Notes: generated by a model from the letters alone, not told the origin. A stretch of DNA of 64,000 bases from Parahalioglobus pacificus (GCF_014652275.1 NZ_BMYM01000001.1:806001-870000); one strand, 5' to 3'. Positions 54,984 through 63,816 are shown, counted from the stretch's first letter. Made by a program: numbers and translations.

Positions 54984-55994
54984 TTAGTCGATAACTTTTG
55001 GCGGCGGCGCCGCTACCCTACGGCGTGCATTGTTAAGTGCCTGTGGACCAAAATTGAGTTCAGCGAACAGCGCCGCAGTCACGGCTACTTCTGTCAGCGC
55101 CTTCGACGCATTGGCCTTTTCCTCATTACCCATTGCAGTGCCGACTGCGCTGCCCAGGTTCAGCTGTGGCGAGCTGTAGAAGGGCACGCGCTCATTGCTC
55201 TGTGAGCCCTGCGACATAATGGTAGACACGCCAGTTTGGAGGTCAAAGAAACCGTTTCCATACGGTATGAAGGCGCCGTCGCCGGGTTCCCCGTCGTGCC
55301 CGAGTCCCAACATATGCCCGAACTCGTGAGCCGATGTGTCCTGGTTGAGAGCATCATTGGTATCGTCTGAACATGCAGTTATACCTACGGCAGGCCAGTA
55401 GCTGCTGAGCCCCAGCGCTGCATAGCCGCAGCTAGGTTCAGTGGGTCTGGCTTCGCCATTGATGACGGCCAATACCGCATCGGCGTTGTGCTGTTGCGCG
55501 ATGTTGCGGCTCTTGTTGTTGATGAAGTAGTCATCGTAGATATCACTGACGGTGGCAAAGCCACTGAAGTCCACGAACTCAATGTGCGCAACGATGACGC
55601 GCAGAGGGACGGCGGAACGCGCGAGGGCATCATTGATGCGGCGAACTTCCCGAGTTGCGCGGCGCCAGGGGAATGAGAAACCCTCCGTTTTTGCGGAATC
55701 TACCTGCAATACGATATCCAGTGTCGGCAGACCATGGGCACTGAACAGAGGCAGTGCCTCGCGAAGGGGCGCTCCGCCACCGCACACCACTGAGGTATTG
55801 CCGCTGTTACATTGGCTGGCACGACCTACGGTAATCGGCAGCTTCACTGCCTCCTCACGCTGTAGGGGCGTTTGCTGGTACCAGTGGATGTTATCGGCGC
55901 CCTCGTAATTACCCCGGGGAGCGTCAATCGGTACCTGTGCCAGAGCGGGTAGTGCGGGGCCAAGCAAGGCCGCACAGAGCCAGCGAAGTTTCAT
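54984..55994 (-). CDS. exported metzincin-type zinc metalloprotease
   Basis: 336 residues from the ATG at 55994, giving a signal peptide (MKLRWLCAALLGPALPALAQ). The zinc site HEFGHMLGLGHD has His223, Glu224, His227 and His233, and a Met-turn-like TIMSQGSQS follows at about residue 262. Asp/Asn-rich C-terminus with RRRVAAPPP. The N-terminal half has no recognised motif. Substrate unknown; secretion or periplasmic action is likely. A ribosome site (GAGG) lies about 8 bases before the start. Confidence 0.87.
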   Translation of the reverse strand: MKLRWLCAALLGPALPALAQVPIDAPRGNYEGADNIHWYQQTPLQREEAVKLPITVGRASQCNSGNTSVVCGGGAPLREALPLFSAHGLPTLDIVLQVDSAKTEGFSFPWRRATREVRRINDALARSAVPLRVIVAHIEFVDFSGFATVSDIYDDYFINNKSRNIAQQHNADAVLAVINGEARPTEPSCGYAALGLSSYWPAVGITACSDDTNDALNQDTSAHEFGHMLGLGHDGEPGDGAFIPYGNGFFDLQTGVSTIMSQGSQSNERVPFYSSPQLNLGSAVGTAMGNEEKANASKALTEVAVTAALFAELNFGPQALNNARRRVAAPPPKVID

Positions 55995-56152
55995 AGCAAG
56001 TGCCTCGTGGTGATTCTGGGTCGTAAAGAACGACTTTGAGGCAACCTTAGGGTGTCCTGCCGACTCGCACAATGAAAAGGTGAAAAGTAGGGTTACGTGA
56101 GGGCCGCAAATGGCTGAAGTGTGCGCTGGTGCGCACCATCGCTAATGACCGC

Positions 56153-56169
56153 GCGCCCGGGGCGGGCGC
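56153..56169. terminator. G/C hairpin after the cytochrome c' gene
   Basis: GCGCCCG, loop GGG, CGGGCGC: a perfect 7-bp stem located 23 bases past the cytochrome c' stop (which is read on the minus strand). No T-run, so only a candidate. Confidence 0.35.
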
Positions 56170-56191
56170 AGCAGTGAAGAGGTAGCGAGGG

Positions 56192-56668
56192 TTAGTAGAG
56201 GTAGTCTTTTGACTTGTACTCGTCGTGGCAGGCTTTGCAGGCCTTGCCGGTATCGCCGAAGGCCGCTTTGATGGCGGCTTCGTCACCGGCATCGGCCGCA
56301 TCGCTCAATGCTTCTGTGGCTGTCTGAAGATCAACCAGTTTCGCCTCGAAGTCATCCATGTTATCCCAGATGCCCGGTTTGGCGCGGGTAGTGCCCTTGT
56401 CAGTGCCAGCAGCAAAGCCGCGCATAACATCCAACTCGGCAACATCATCCAGATCCTCGGCAAAGCGTTTGAACTGCTCCGCATCCCACGGCATCTCTCC
56501 CTTGAGCATGGCACCCATCGGGCCAAAGTTCATGGCCATCAGCGCGAAGATGGATTGGCGATAGGATTGCATGGGCTCTTTGTCGTCGAAGTGAGACAGG
56601 GCCAGCGGTGATATGGCAATTGCCGCCGCTGAGGCCAGTGAGACCAATAGTTTCTTACCGTGATTCAT
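56192..56668 (-). CDS. cytochrome c'
   Basis: 158 residues with a signal peptide (MNHGKKLLVSLASAAAIAISPLALS). The haem motif CKACH is at residues 144-148 near the C-terminus, the class II position, after a four-helix region (YRQSIFALMAMNFGPMGAMLKGEMPWDAEQF). Cytochrome c' binds NO and protects against nitrosative stress. It may exchange electrons with the nearby cytochrome b561. Confidence 0.93.
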   Translation of the reverse strand: MNHGKKLLVSLASAAAIAISPLALSHFDDKEPMQSYRQSIFALMAMNFGPMGAMLKGEMPWDAEQFKRFAEDLDDVAELDVMRGFAAGTDKGTTRAKPGIWDNMDDFEAKLVDLQTATEALSDAADAGDEAAIKAAFGDTGKACKACHDEYKSKDYLY

Positions 56669-56853
56669 AAGTCTGTCCTTATTGTTGTGGCCCGGGCCTG
56701 CTCAGTCATCCCGGCTCGGTAAAAAGCCTACGCGATGTCGTTGTTACTGGTTCACGATCAACATGTTGAACTTGAACCCATTAAGCAACGGCACCAGGCT
56801 AGCGCAGCCAGCGCTTAGGCTAACATAGCCGCTGAAGATAAGGGGGCAATCCT

Positions 56854-58569
56854 ATGAGCGCGGAACAGGCGTGGGATTACAGTTTTGATGTAGTGGTCGT
56901 TGGGTCTGGCAACGGTGGCATGACAGCCGCCCTGTGTGCCTATGAAATGGGCACCCGTGATGTCCTGGTTGTGGAAAAGTCGGATCTGTATGGCGGAACC
57001 AGTTCAATCTCGGGTGGAGGTGTATGGATACCCTGTAATCGTTACGCCAAGGCGGCGGGTGCAGAGGATTCCGTCGACAAAGCGCGCACCTACCTGAAGC
57101 AACTGATCACTCCGGAAGAGGTTCCGGATGAGCAGTTGGAAGCTTATTTGGAGAACGGCCCCAAGATGGTCGACTTCCTGCATGAGCGAACCCGCGTGCG
57201 GTATGTAACGCTGCAGCACTATCCCGACTATTACACCAACCTTGATGGCTCGATGGAGGGACATCGCTCAATGGAGCCGGAGACGTTTAACGCCAGCGAG
57301 TTAGGTGAGGAGTGGCGCTACCTGCGTCGCACGCATCCAATGATGCACCTCGGCGGCGTGATCGGTATTACACAGGTAGAAGCGGCCGTTATGGTCGGGC
57401 AGCAAGCCGGCTGGTGGAAGTTTGCGGCCAAGCTAGTGCTGGATTACATCACTGACATCCCTTGGCGATTGAAAGACAAGTTTCATCGCCGCTTGGCCAC
57501 CGGTTGTGCGGGCGTTGCAAGATTACGCGCCTCGATGCTGGACCGGGATATTCCCCTTTGGCGCAACACGGCGATGACGCGTGTGATCGACGAGGAAGGT
57601 AAGGTTGTCGGTATCGAGGTTCAGCGCGATGGCAAGACCCTGCGCATTCAGGCGCGCAAGGGTGTGGTACTTGCTGCTGGCGGGTTCGAGCACAATCAGG
57701 AGATGCGCGAGCAATACCTGCCCAAACCCACTGATCACCGCTGGAGTGCCGGTACTCTGGACAACACCGGTGATGCGATTCGTGAAGGTCTGCGACTAGG
57801 CGCCAAAATGCACCGATTGGACGAAGCCTGGTGGTGCAACACATTGTCTGTGCCTGGAGAAGACCAACCCCGTTTGAGCGTGATGGAGCGCTCTTATCCC
57901 GGATCCATTATTGTTAACCCGGCTGGCCAGCGATTCAGTAACGAGTCGCAGAATTACATGGCCTTCCAGCAAGAGACCTTCCGTCTGCACAGCGAAGAGA
58001 ATCCGCTGCACCCCACCTGGCAAATATTCGATGCGAATTTCCGTGCGAATTATTTTGTGGGGCCGCTGTACAACAGCAAGTTCCGACCCGATTGGGCAGT
58101 GCCCAAGCAGTACGAAGAGGAGGGCTTTTTTGCCAAGGCCGACACTGTTCGCGAGCTGGCCCTGAAAATCAACGTTGACCCGGATGGCCTGGAAGACACT
58201 GTCCGTAAAATGAACGAGTACGCCAGAACAGGCGAGGATCTGGACTGCCATCGCGGGGAGTCCGCTTACGACCGCTACTACGGTGACGCCCGGGTAGAGC
58301 CGAACCCGTGTCTGGGGCCCGTCGACAAACCGCCGTACTACGCGGTGAAGATCGATCCGGGCGATTTCGGCACCCAGGGTGGCATGGTGATCAATGCCAA
58401 TGCGCAGGTGCTGCACGAAGAAGGCCACGTTATTGAAGGCCTGTACGCCACGGGTAACTGCAGTGCGCCGACATTGCCCTGTTACCCCGGTCCTGGTGCG
58501 ACGCTGGGCCCAAGCATGACCTTTGCCTACCAGGCGGCCAAAGCGATTACTGGCTACAGCGACAGCTAA
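56854..58569 (+). CDS. FAD-dependent 3-ketosteroid dehydrogenase-like (KstD family) protein
   Basis: 571 residues. FAD-binding VVVVGSGNGGMTAALCAYEMG at about 14-33, EKSDLYGGTSSISGGGVWIP (substrate/FAD loop) and the C-terminal GLYATGNCSAPTLPCYPGPGATLGPSMTFAYQAAKAI. This matches the KstD/fumarate reductase-like flavoprotein group that dehydrogenates 3-oxosteroids and similar cyclic ketones. No other steroid genes are in the window, so the substrate is open. Confidence 0.9.
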   Translation: MSAEQAWDYSFDVVVVGSGNGGMTAALCAYEMGTRDVLVVEKSDLYGGTSSISGGGVWIPCNRYAKAAGAEDSVDKARTYLKQLITPEEVPDEQLEAYLENGPKMVDFLHERTRVRYVTLQHYPDYYTNLDGSMEGHRSMEPETFNASELGEEWRYLRRTHPMMHLGGVIGITQVEAAVMVGQQAGWWKFAAKLVLDYITDIPWRLKDKFHRRLATGCAGVARLRASMLDRDIPLWRNTAMTRVIDEEGKVVGIEVQRDGKTLRIQARKGVVLAAGGFEHNQEMREQYLPKPTDHRWSAGTLDNTGDAIREGLRLGAKMHRLDEAWWCNTLSVPGEDQPRLSVMERSYPGSIIVNPAGQRFSNESQNYMAFQQETFRLHSEENPLHPTWQIFDANFRANYFVGPLYNSKFRPDWAVPKQYEEEGFFAKADTVRELALKINVDPDGLEDTVRKMNEYARTGEDLDCHRGESAYDRYYGDARVEPNPCLGPVDKPPYYAVKIDPGDFGTQGGMVINANAQVLHEEGHVIEGLYATGNCSAPTLPCYPGPGATLGPSMTFAYQAAKAITGYSDS

Positions 58570-58578
58570 CCGGTTGCT

Positions 58579-59511
58579 CTATTGCGGATGCGTCCCTAGC
58601 AGTGCCGCAAGCATCGCTGCCACTATTCGATTTGGTGGCGGTGTCTGCCGCAATATGGCACTGAACTGGCACTGATAATGAAACTGGTCAGGGCGAATCC
58701 TGGCCATTAACCCGTCGCGCTCAAAACCGTGTGCGTAATGGTCTGGTAGGTAACCCAGATACTTTCCTGAAAGAATCAAATGCGCCACTGCTTCCTGGTC
58801 GAAGGCGGTGGCGTCACGCCGCTGCTCAGCCCGCCGCGTTACTTCCATGTTGGGGGAGTGATAGCCGATACCCACGTAGGGAGAGGCGCGCACCGAAGCC
58901 GTGCTTGCGCTGTCTCGCTTACCGAACAGCGGATGATGGCTACCGCAATACAGGTACATCTGTTCCGTGAACAATGGGTGATAGCTCAGTGCCGCCGAGG
59001 GTCGATGGTCGGGGATAATGCCGATATGGTAGCGGCCATCGAGCACGCCACTTTCAATGTCATTGATCGTCGCCACGTGCAACTGAGGGTGAACGGCAGC
59101 GGCTTCGTCGCTAAAGGCAGCCAGAGCCTCGGCGATATGGCACGCGGGGTTGGTGGCCGTCTTGTCGAACAGCGCCAGGGCAATAGTGCCCGTTAGGCGC
59201 AGTTGTAGGTCATCAACCTCGTGTCGAAAGCCTTCGATAGCGCCCAATAATTTCAGGCCGGCCTCGTGCACTCGTTCACCCTCGTTGGTGAGCGCAAAAC
59301 CTCCGCGCCCACGCCGGCACAGAGTCATGCCCAGGCGCTGCTCCAGGTCTTTGATGTGGCGCGAGATGGTGGATCGACTGATATTGAGTTCCAGCTCTGC
59401 CGCAGCGAATCCGCCGCAGGCCACAACGGCGTTGAAGACGCGCAGCAGGCGCAACTCGCTGTCACCCACATTTCCCAGCAGGGCTTTCCCGGCCATAATG
59501 CTATCCGCCAT
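58579..59511 (-). CDS. LysR-type transcriptional regulator
   Basis: 310 residues. Winged helix-turn-helix at about residues 20-75 (LRLLRVFNAVVACGGFAAAELELNISRSTISRHIKDLEQRLG), then the effector-binding domain. It is divergent from the aminotransferase gene and convergent with KstD; the palindrome in the 100-base divergent region is the likely operator. The effector is unknown, but position suggests control of the aminotransferase and perhaps the CoA-transferase. Confidence 0.94.
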   Translation of the reverse strand: MADSIMAGKALLGNVGDSELRLLRVFNAVVACGGFAAAELELNISRSTISRHIKDLEQRLGMTLCRRGRGGFALTNEGERVHEAGLKLLGAIEGFRHEVDDLQLRLTGTIALALFDKTATNPACHIAEALAAFSDEAAAVHPQLHVATINDIESGVLDGRYHIGIIPDHRPSAALSYHPLFTEQMYLYCGSHHPLFGKRDSASTASVRASPYVGIGYHSPNMEVTRRAEQRRDATAFDQEAVAHLILSGKYLGYLPDHYAHGFERDGLMARIRPDQFHYQCQFSAILRQTPPPNRIVAAMLAALLGTHPQ

Positions 59512-59527
59512 TAAGTGTCATATATTG

Positions 59528-59548
59528 CAACTTTATATTCGTAAGTTG
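59528..59548. promoter_or_regulatory. candidate LysR operator
   Basis: CAACTT (59528-59533), nine bases, AAGTTG (59543-59548): a perfect 6-bp inverted repeat in A/T-rich DNA between the LysR gene and the aminotransferase gene. A further half-like GCAAC lies at 59557-59561. This placement and the T-N11-A-like centre are typical of LysR binding sites. Confidence 0.6.
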
Positions 59549-59611
59549 TTATTTATGCAACACAGATAAGGGCGTAAACTTTCGCTTTTATTGAATGCCC
59601 CGGAGACAGCG

Positions 59612-60949
59612 ATGACTCAGATGCCCCACACGCAAAACCTGACACGTCAGGAATTAGAAGCCCACTGGATGGCTTATACCGGCAACCGTCAGTTCAAGGA
59701 CGATCCGCGCATGATCGTGGCGGCCGAAGGCGCCTATTTCATCGACGATAAGGGCCGACGCATTCTTGATGGTCTGTCGGGCCTGTGGTGCACAGGAGCC
59801 GGGCATAACCGTCCCGAGATTGCCGAGGCTGTGAAACAGCAGCTGGAGACTCTGGACTACTCGCCCGCATTTCAGTTCGGTCAGCCCAAATCCTTCCAGC
59901 TCGCCAACAAACTCAAGGCAATGACGCCGGAAGGTCTGGACTACGTGTTCTTTACTAACTCTGGCTCAGAATCCGCGGATACATCGCTGAAGATGGCGCG
60001 GGCGTACTGGCGCCTCAAGGGCCAACCCACCAAGACAAAACTGATCGGTCGTGTAAAGGGTTACCACGGCGTGAACTTCGGCGGTATCTCGGTAGGCGGC
60101 ATCGGCCCGAACCGTAAGATGTTTGGACAGGCGGTTGATGCCGATCACCTCGCGCACACCATCTTGCCGGAAAATGCGTTTACACGCGGCATGCCCGAAC
60201 ACGGTGCGCACCTTGCGAATGAGTTGAAGGAGCTTATTGGACTGCACGATGCTTCCAACATCGCGGCAGTGATTGTTGAGCCCATGGCGGGCTCTGCAGG
60301 CGTGATTCCGCCTCCCGTGGGTTACCTGCAGGCACTGCGCGAGATCTGCGATGCTAACGACATACTGCTGATCTTTGATGAGGTGATCACAGGCTTTGGC
60401 CGCTGCGGCGCCATGACCGGCGCTGATGCCTTTGGCGTGGTTCCTGATATCATGAACATCGCCAAGCAGATGACCAATGGCGCTATTCCGATGGGGGCGG
60501 TGATCGCCAAATCGGAGATTTACGACACCTTTATGGCGCAGGGTGGTCCGGAATACATGCTGGAATTCCCCCACGGCTATACCTACTCTGCCCACCCCGT
60601 GGCCTGTGCTGCGAGCCTGGCTGCTTTGGATATTCTCGAGCGGGAACAGCTGCCGGAGCGAGTGGCGCAAATGGCGCCGTACTTTGAAGACGCCCTGCAC
60701 ACGCTGAAGGGTTCTCCCTACGTCAGTGATATCCGCAACTATGGGTTTGCCGGCGCAATGACCCTGGAAGCTTACCCCGGTGAGCCCGCGCGCCGTCCCT
60801 ATGAAGTGGCAATGCGACTTTGGGAGAAGGGCTTCTATGTGCGCTACGGCGGCGACACTTTGCAGTTGGGTCTGCCCTTCATTATCGAGAAGGAAGAAAT
60901 CGACAGCCTGGTATCTGCCATCGGTGACGCGCTGAAGGAAAACGCCTGA
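59612..60949 (+). CDS. class III omega-aminotransferase (beta-alanine--pyruvate type)
   Basis: 445 residues from the ATG at 59612, which has GGAGA 6 bases upstream (a TTG at 59591 is less likely). PLP-dependent class III: SGSESADTSLKMARAYWRLKGQ, VIVEPMAGSAGVIPPPVGYLQALREICDANDILLIFDEVITGFGR and the Schiff-base Lys in NIAKQMTNGAIPMGAV. The sequence is closest in look to beta-alanine:pyruvate transaminases, which also accept other omega-amino compounds. LysR-regulated by position. Confidence 0.92.
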   Translation: MTQMPHTQNLTRQELEAHWMAYTGNRQFKDDPRMIVAAEGAYFIDDKGRRILDGLSGLWCTGAGHNRPEIAEAVKQQLETLDYSPAFQFGQPKSFQLANKLKAMTPEGLDYVFFTNSGSESADTSLKMARAYWRLKGQPTKTKLIGRVKGYHGVNFGGISVGGIGPNRKMFGQAVDADHLAHTILPENAFTRGMPEHGAHLANELKELIGLHDASNIAAVIVEPMAGSAGVIPPPVGYLQALREICDANDILLIFDEVITGFGRCGAMTGADAFGVVPDIMNIAKQMTNGAIPMGAVIAKSEIYDTFMAQGGPEYMLEFPHGYTYSAHPVACAASLAALDILEREQLPERVAQMAPYFEDALHTLKGSPYVSDIRNYGFAGAMTLEAYPGEPARRPYEVAMRLWEKGFYVRYGGDTLQLGLPFIIEKEEIDSLVSAIGDALKENA

Positions 60950-61007
60950 TCGCATCCGCCACTAGGGCGTGCTTAAATCAGGGCCTTTTTTACGCTAAGG
61001 GCGTCAC

Positions 61008-62204
61008 ATGAGCAATACAGCTAGGCCACTGGATGGCCTGCGCGTTATCGAGCTGGGACAACTTCTGGCGGGTCCTTTCACCGGCACTATCCTAGGCTAC
61101 TTCGGCGCCGAGGTGATCAAGGTGGAGCCGCCCGGTGGCGATCCTATTCGTGGCTGGCGTGAGGTGAAGGGCGGAACCTCACTTTGGTACCGCAGCCTAG
61201 GCCGTAATAAGAAGAGCGTAACCCTGGATCTGAAGTCCGAACGCGGGCGCGAGTTGGTCATGCAGTTGATCGACAGCGCGGATGTATTGGTAGAGAACTT
61301 TCGCCCGGGTGCGCTGGAGTCATGGGGTCTGGCCCCTGACCAGTTACGCGAGCGCAATCCGAAACTGATTGTCGCGCGCATATCGGGCTATGGCCAAACC
61401 GGTCCCTATGCCAACAAACCCGGCTACGCCTCAGTCACCGAAGGCTTTGGCGGCTTCCGCTACATCAATGGAGAGCCGGGAAAACCGCCTGTGCGGCCAA
61501 ATATCTCTATGGGCGACACGCTCTCTGCTATACACGCCGCGCTTGGCATTGCGCTCGCCGTGATTCAGCGATCACAGTCTGGCAGTGGCCAGGTTATCGA
61601 CGTTGCCTTGTATGAATCCGTCTTCAACTTAATGGAAGCCATCGTTCCCGAATTCGATGGGGCAGGTGTGGAGCGTCAGCCCTCCGGCACCACGGTGACA
61701 GGGATCGTGCCAACCAATACCTACGCATGCGCAGATGGGCGTTACGTGGTGATAGGGGGCAATGGCGACTCGATTTTCAAGCGCCTGATGACGGTCGCTG
61801 GCAGAGCCGATATGGCGGAAAACCCTGCCATGGCGAGCAACGCGGGACGGGTGCAGCACGAGGCTGACATCGATGCCGCGTTGGCTGCCTGGTGTGAAAC
61901 TTTGCCTGCCGCCGAAGTCATAGCATTGCTGGAAGAGGCTCTCGTACCTGTGGGCCCTATCTACTCAGTGGCCGATATGATGTCGGATCCTCACTATCAA
62001 TCCCGCGGTCTGTTTGAACAGGTCGAGATCAACGGCGAGCCGTTGAAGATTCCAGCGATCATGCCCAAGCTCTCCGCTACACCTGGCCGCACGGACTGGC
62101 CGGGCGGGCCAGTAGCCAGTCACGCTGACTATGTGTTGGGTGAAGTGCTTGGGCTGGATGAGGCAGCCATCGCCGAACTGCGGGAGCAGGGCGTTACGGC
62201 GTAG
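61008..62204 (+). CDS. CaiB/BaiF family CoA-transferase (class III)
   Basis: 398 residues. Starts LDGLRVIELGQLLAGPFTGTILGYFGAEVIKVEPP, the family signature; the catalytic Asp is Asp170 in NISMGDTL. It moves CoA between carboxylic acids; the substrate pair is not predictable. It lies 58 bases after the aminotransferase on the same strand, so the two may share a catabolic route. Confidence 0.93.
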   Translation: MSNTARPLDGLRVIELGQLLAGPFTGTILGYFGAEVIKVEPPGGDPIRGWREVKGGTSLWYRSLGRNKKSVTLDLKSERGRELVMQLIDSADVLVENFRPGALESWGLAPDQLRERNPKLIVARISGYGQTGPYANKPGYASVTEGFGGFRYINGEPGKPPVRPNISMGDTLSAIHAALGIALAVIQRSQSGSGQVIDVALYESVFNLMEAIVPEFDGAGVERQPSGTTVTGIVPTNTYACADGRYVVIGGNGDSIFKRLMTVAGRADMAENPAMASNAGRVQHEADIDAALAAWCETLPAAEVIALLEEALVPVGPIYSVADMMSDPHYQSRGLFEQVEINGEPLKIPAIMPKLSATPGRTDWPGGPVASHADYVLGEVLGLDEAAIAELREQGVTA

Positions 62205-62391
62205 GTCGTCGTTTTACTCGCTGAATCTTTACCGCTAAGCGCGGTTGCAACAGGCAACTCGCGACGTCCGCTTTCGCCTAATTGCGGACCTTTTGCTATG
62301 GTTTGTCGAACGTCCGCTTTCGTCCACAGAGCTGCCGCTCACGAGAGCGAGTTTTCTATGCACAATTACTGAGCCCAAATAGTGGGCTTTC
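62205..62391. other. intergenic region at the left edge of the cassette-like zone
   Basis: 187 bases without a gene. It contains a hairpin at 62240-62263 (CGCG-GTTGC, loop AACAG, GCAAC-CGCG, one bulged T), a perfect inverted repeat GTCCGC...GCGGAC at 62266-62289, and the first copy (62312-62341) of a 30-base element that recurs at 62793 and 63232. The first hairpin could end the CoA-transferase transcript, though no T-run follows. No attI-like site could be identified. Confidence 0.5.
62312..62341 (+). repeat. 30-base repeat, copy 1
   Basis: Begins GTCCGCTTTCG and ends AGCTGCCGCTCA. It is the same length as, and most positions agree with, the copy at 63232. It lies upstream of the 105-residue membrane protein gene. 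Confidence 0.7.
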
Positions 62392-62709
62392 ATGAGCCTC
62401 TACACTTATAGGATGAGCAAGAAGCAAAGTTTCAAGTCGACTCCAGAGTCGTGGAAAAGGGATGTCCAAGCACTTTGGTTGCCTCTGCTCCTGGCTATTT
62501 CTGGTTGGTCCCTTTACACATTTAATAAGAGCGAGTTTGTATTTAACGCTGCCCTTTACGCTACTATTCTGTCTGTCTTTGCTTTGGTTAGGGTGCTGTT
62601 TGTTCACTTATTCCATTGGGGTGAGTCACAGCCGTTACCTTGGTATTCGTCCCCTTTTATTTTCATTGTTCCGGCGCTACTCACATGCTTCTACTTCATG
62701 TTTTGGTAG
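62392..62709 (+). CDS. small membrane protein in a cassette-like unit
   Basis: 105 residues from the ATG at 62392, or 98 from the ATG at 62413. Three hydrophobic segments (about residues 27-45, 50-72 and 86-104) and a basic N-terminus (MSKKQSFKSTPESWKRD). No recognised family. Followed within 3 bases by an attC-like palindrome. A/T content is clearly higher than in the upstream core genes, in line with foreign origin. Confidence 0.6.
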   Translation: MSLYTYRMSKKQSFKSTPESWKRDVQALWLPLLLAISGWSLYTFNKSEFVFNAALYATILSVFALVRVLFVHLFHWGESQPLPWYSSPFIFIVPALLTCFYFMFW

Positions 62710-62711
62710 CT

Positions 62712-62793
62712 CATAAAAAGCACAGGCTGTTTGTGACGCCAAACTGCTGAGCGCCAAGGCATACTGGCGAGCGCCCAGCTTGAAGCGTGTATG
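62712..62793 (+). repeat. attC-like recombination site A
   Basis: Imperfect palindrome: the left arm CATAAAAAGCACAGGCTG (62712-) pairs with the right arm CAGCTTGAAGCGTGTATG (62776-62793), the matched blocks being CATA, GC, CA and GCTG. A second, inner complementary pair is GAGCGCC / GGCG. It directly follows the previous gene's stop and precedes a repeat copy and the VOC gene. The right end is a degenerate GTTRRRY core. Confidence 0.6.
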
Positions 62794-62826
62794 TCTGCTT
62801 CTGGCCCCTAAGCTATCACTCAGATT
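62793..62826 (+). repeat. 34-base repeat, copy 2
   Basis: Begins GTCTGCTTCTGGCCCC and ends TCACTCAGATT. It is a diverged version of the copies at 62312 and 63232, located immediately after attC-like site A. Confidence 0.65.
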
Positions 62827-62840
62827 TAAAAAGAATTCCA

Positions 62841-63161
62841 ATGAAATTTAATCATGTAGGCATACCAACACTAGAAAAATTTGAGGGTGAAATTGATTTG
62901 CCTCATTTAAAAATGACGGTTTCTGATCATGAAAACAATCCCTTTGGTATTCAGTGGCAAAGGTACTGGAAAGATGCACCTTATCCAGAGCTTGTTAAAT
63001 CTGTGCCTCATGTCGCTTTTGAAGTAAGTGATTTAGACGATGCATTGAAAGGGCAAAAGATAATCATTCAACCCAATTCACCCAGTGACGGTTTAACAGT
63101 TGCGTTCATAGAAGTTAATGGAGTCCCAGTAGAATTAATGCAGTATGACAAAAACACATGA
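62841..63161 (+). CDS. VOC-superfamily (glyoxalase/bleomycin-resistance fold) protein
   Basis: 106 residues from the ATG at 62841, giving MKFNHVGIPT; the frame is open 18 codons upstream across the repeat, which I do not include. One VOC domain: the N-terminal FNHVGIPT, a central PHVAFEVSDLDDAL, and the C-terminal VAFIEVNGVPVELMQY. The His and Glu could be metal ligands. Function unknown. A/T-rich. It ends inside attC-like site B. Confidence 0.75.
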   Translation: MKFNHVGIPTLEKFEGEIDLPHLKMTVSDHENNPFGIQWQRYWKDAPYPELVKSVPHVAFEVSDLDDALKGQKIIIQPNSPSDGLTVAFIEVNGVPVELMQYDKNT

Positions 63162-63230
63162 CAAGCAAAGGCAGCATCGCCGTCGGGCTGGACGCTCTAA
63201 CGCGCGCTCGTTGCTTCGAGCATTAACAAG
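63158..63230 (+). repeat. attC-like recombination site B
   Basis: The left arm CATGACAAGCAAAGGCAGC overlaps the VOC stop; the right arm GCTCGTTGCTTCGAGCAT reads back as ATG, AAGCAA and GC. The right end is CATTAACAAGTG, a degenerate core. Weakest of the three sites, but in the same place relative to its gene. Confidence 0.5.
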
Positions 63231-63231
63231 T

Positions 63232-63265
63232 GTCCGCTATTGGCCCCTTAGCTGCCGCTCAGATT
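63232..63265 (+). repeat. 34-base repeat, copy 3
   Basis: Begins GTCCGCTATTGGCCCC and ends CCGCTCAGATT. It directly follows attC-like site B and lies upstream of the GFA-family gene. Its last ten bases equal the end of copy 2 except for one. Confidence 0.7.
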
Positions 63266-63336
63266 AAAAAAGGCATTCGATGTACACTGACTATTTCGAC
63301 ATATCTAGCCGTTATGCGTTTGAGCATGGGTGATTC

Positions 63337-63816
63337 ATGATTAGAGGAAGCTGTTTGTGCGGGGCCGTAAAGTTTCAATTGCTTAAGGCAGTTGGCCCGT
63401 TTGAGATGTGCCACTGTAATAGATGCCGAAAGAAGAGCGGCAGCAGCAACTTAAGCATGGTAGGTGTGGTAGCCGAAGACTATCAACTTTTATGCGGAAA
63501 AGAACAGATCTGCGCCTACTCAGCCCCCATTCTCTATGCTGCGCCAGCATATACTTCCTACTTCTGCAAAACTTGTGGGAGTCCCACACCACCAGATGTG
63601 GTTTCCGATTTCTTTGAAATACCGGCCGGTTTGCTTGACGATTCTCCCGGTATCAAACCGGACAGACATATTTTTACCGAGTTCACGCCCGAATGGGACG
63701 AGATCTCAGATGAACTACCACAATACACGCTCAAACAGTTATACAGGCTGCGGCATGGAAAGGATCTTCCTCCAGAAACAAAGATAAAATCGCACTATGA
63801 TGTGGACAACGCATAA
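63337..63816 (+). CDS. GFA/CENP-V family zinc-binding protein
   Basis: 159 residues. Two zinc sites of the glutathione-dependent formaldehyde-activating (GFA) fold: SCLCGAVKF with MCHCNRCRKKSG, and a FCKTCGSPTPP site. Members bind zinc and glutathione-like compounds, and most are of unknown function. The 3' end overlaps attC-like site C, as expected for an integron cassette gene. Confidence 0.82.
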   Translation: MIRGSCLCGAVKFQLLKAVGPFEMCHCNRCRKKSGSSNLSMVGVVAEDYQLLCGKEQICAYSAPILYAAPAYTSYFCKTCGSPTPPDVVSDFFEIPAGLLDDSPGIKPDRHIFTEFTPEWDEISDELPQYTLKQLYRLRHGKDLPPETKIKSHYDVDNA

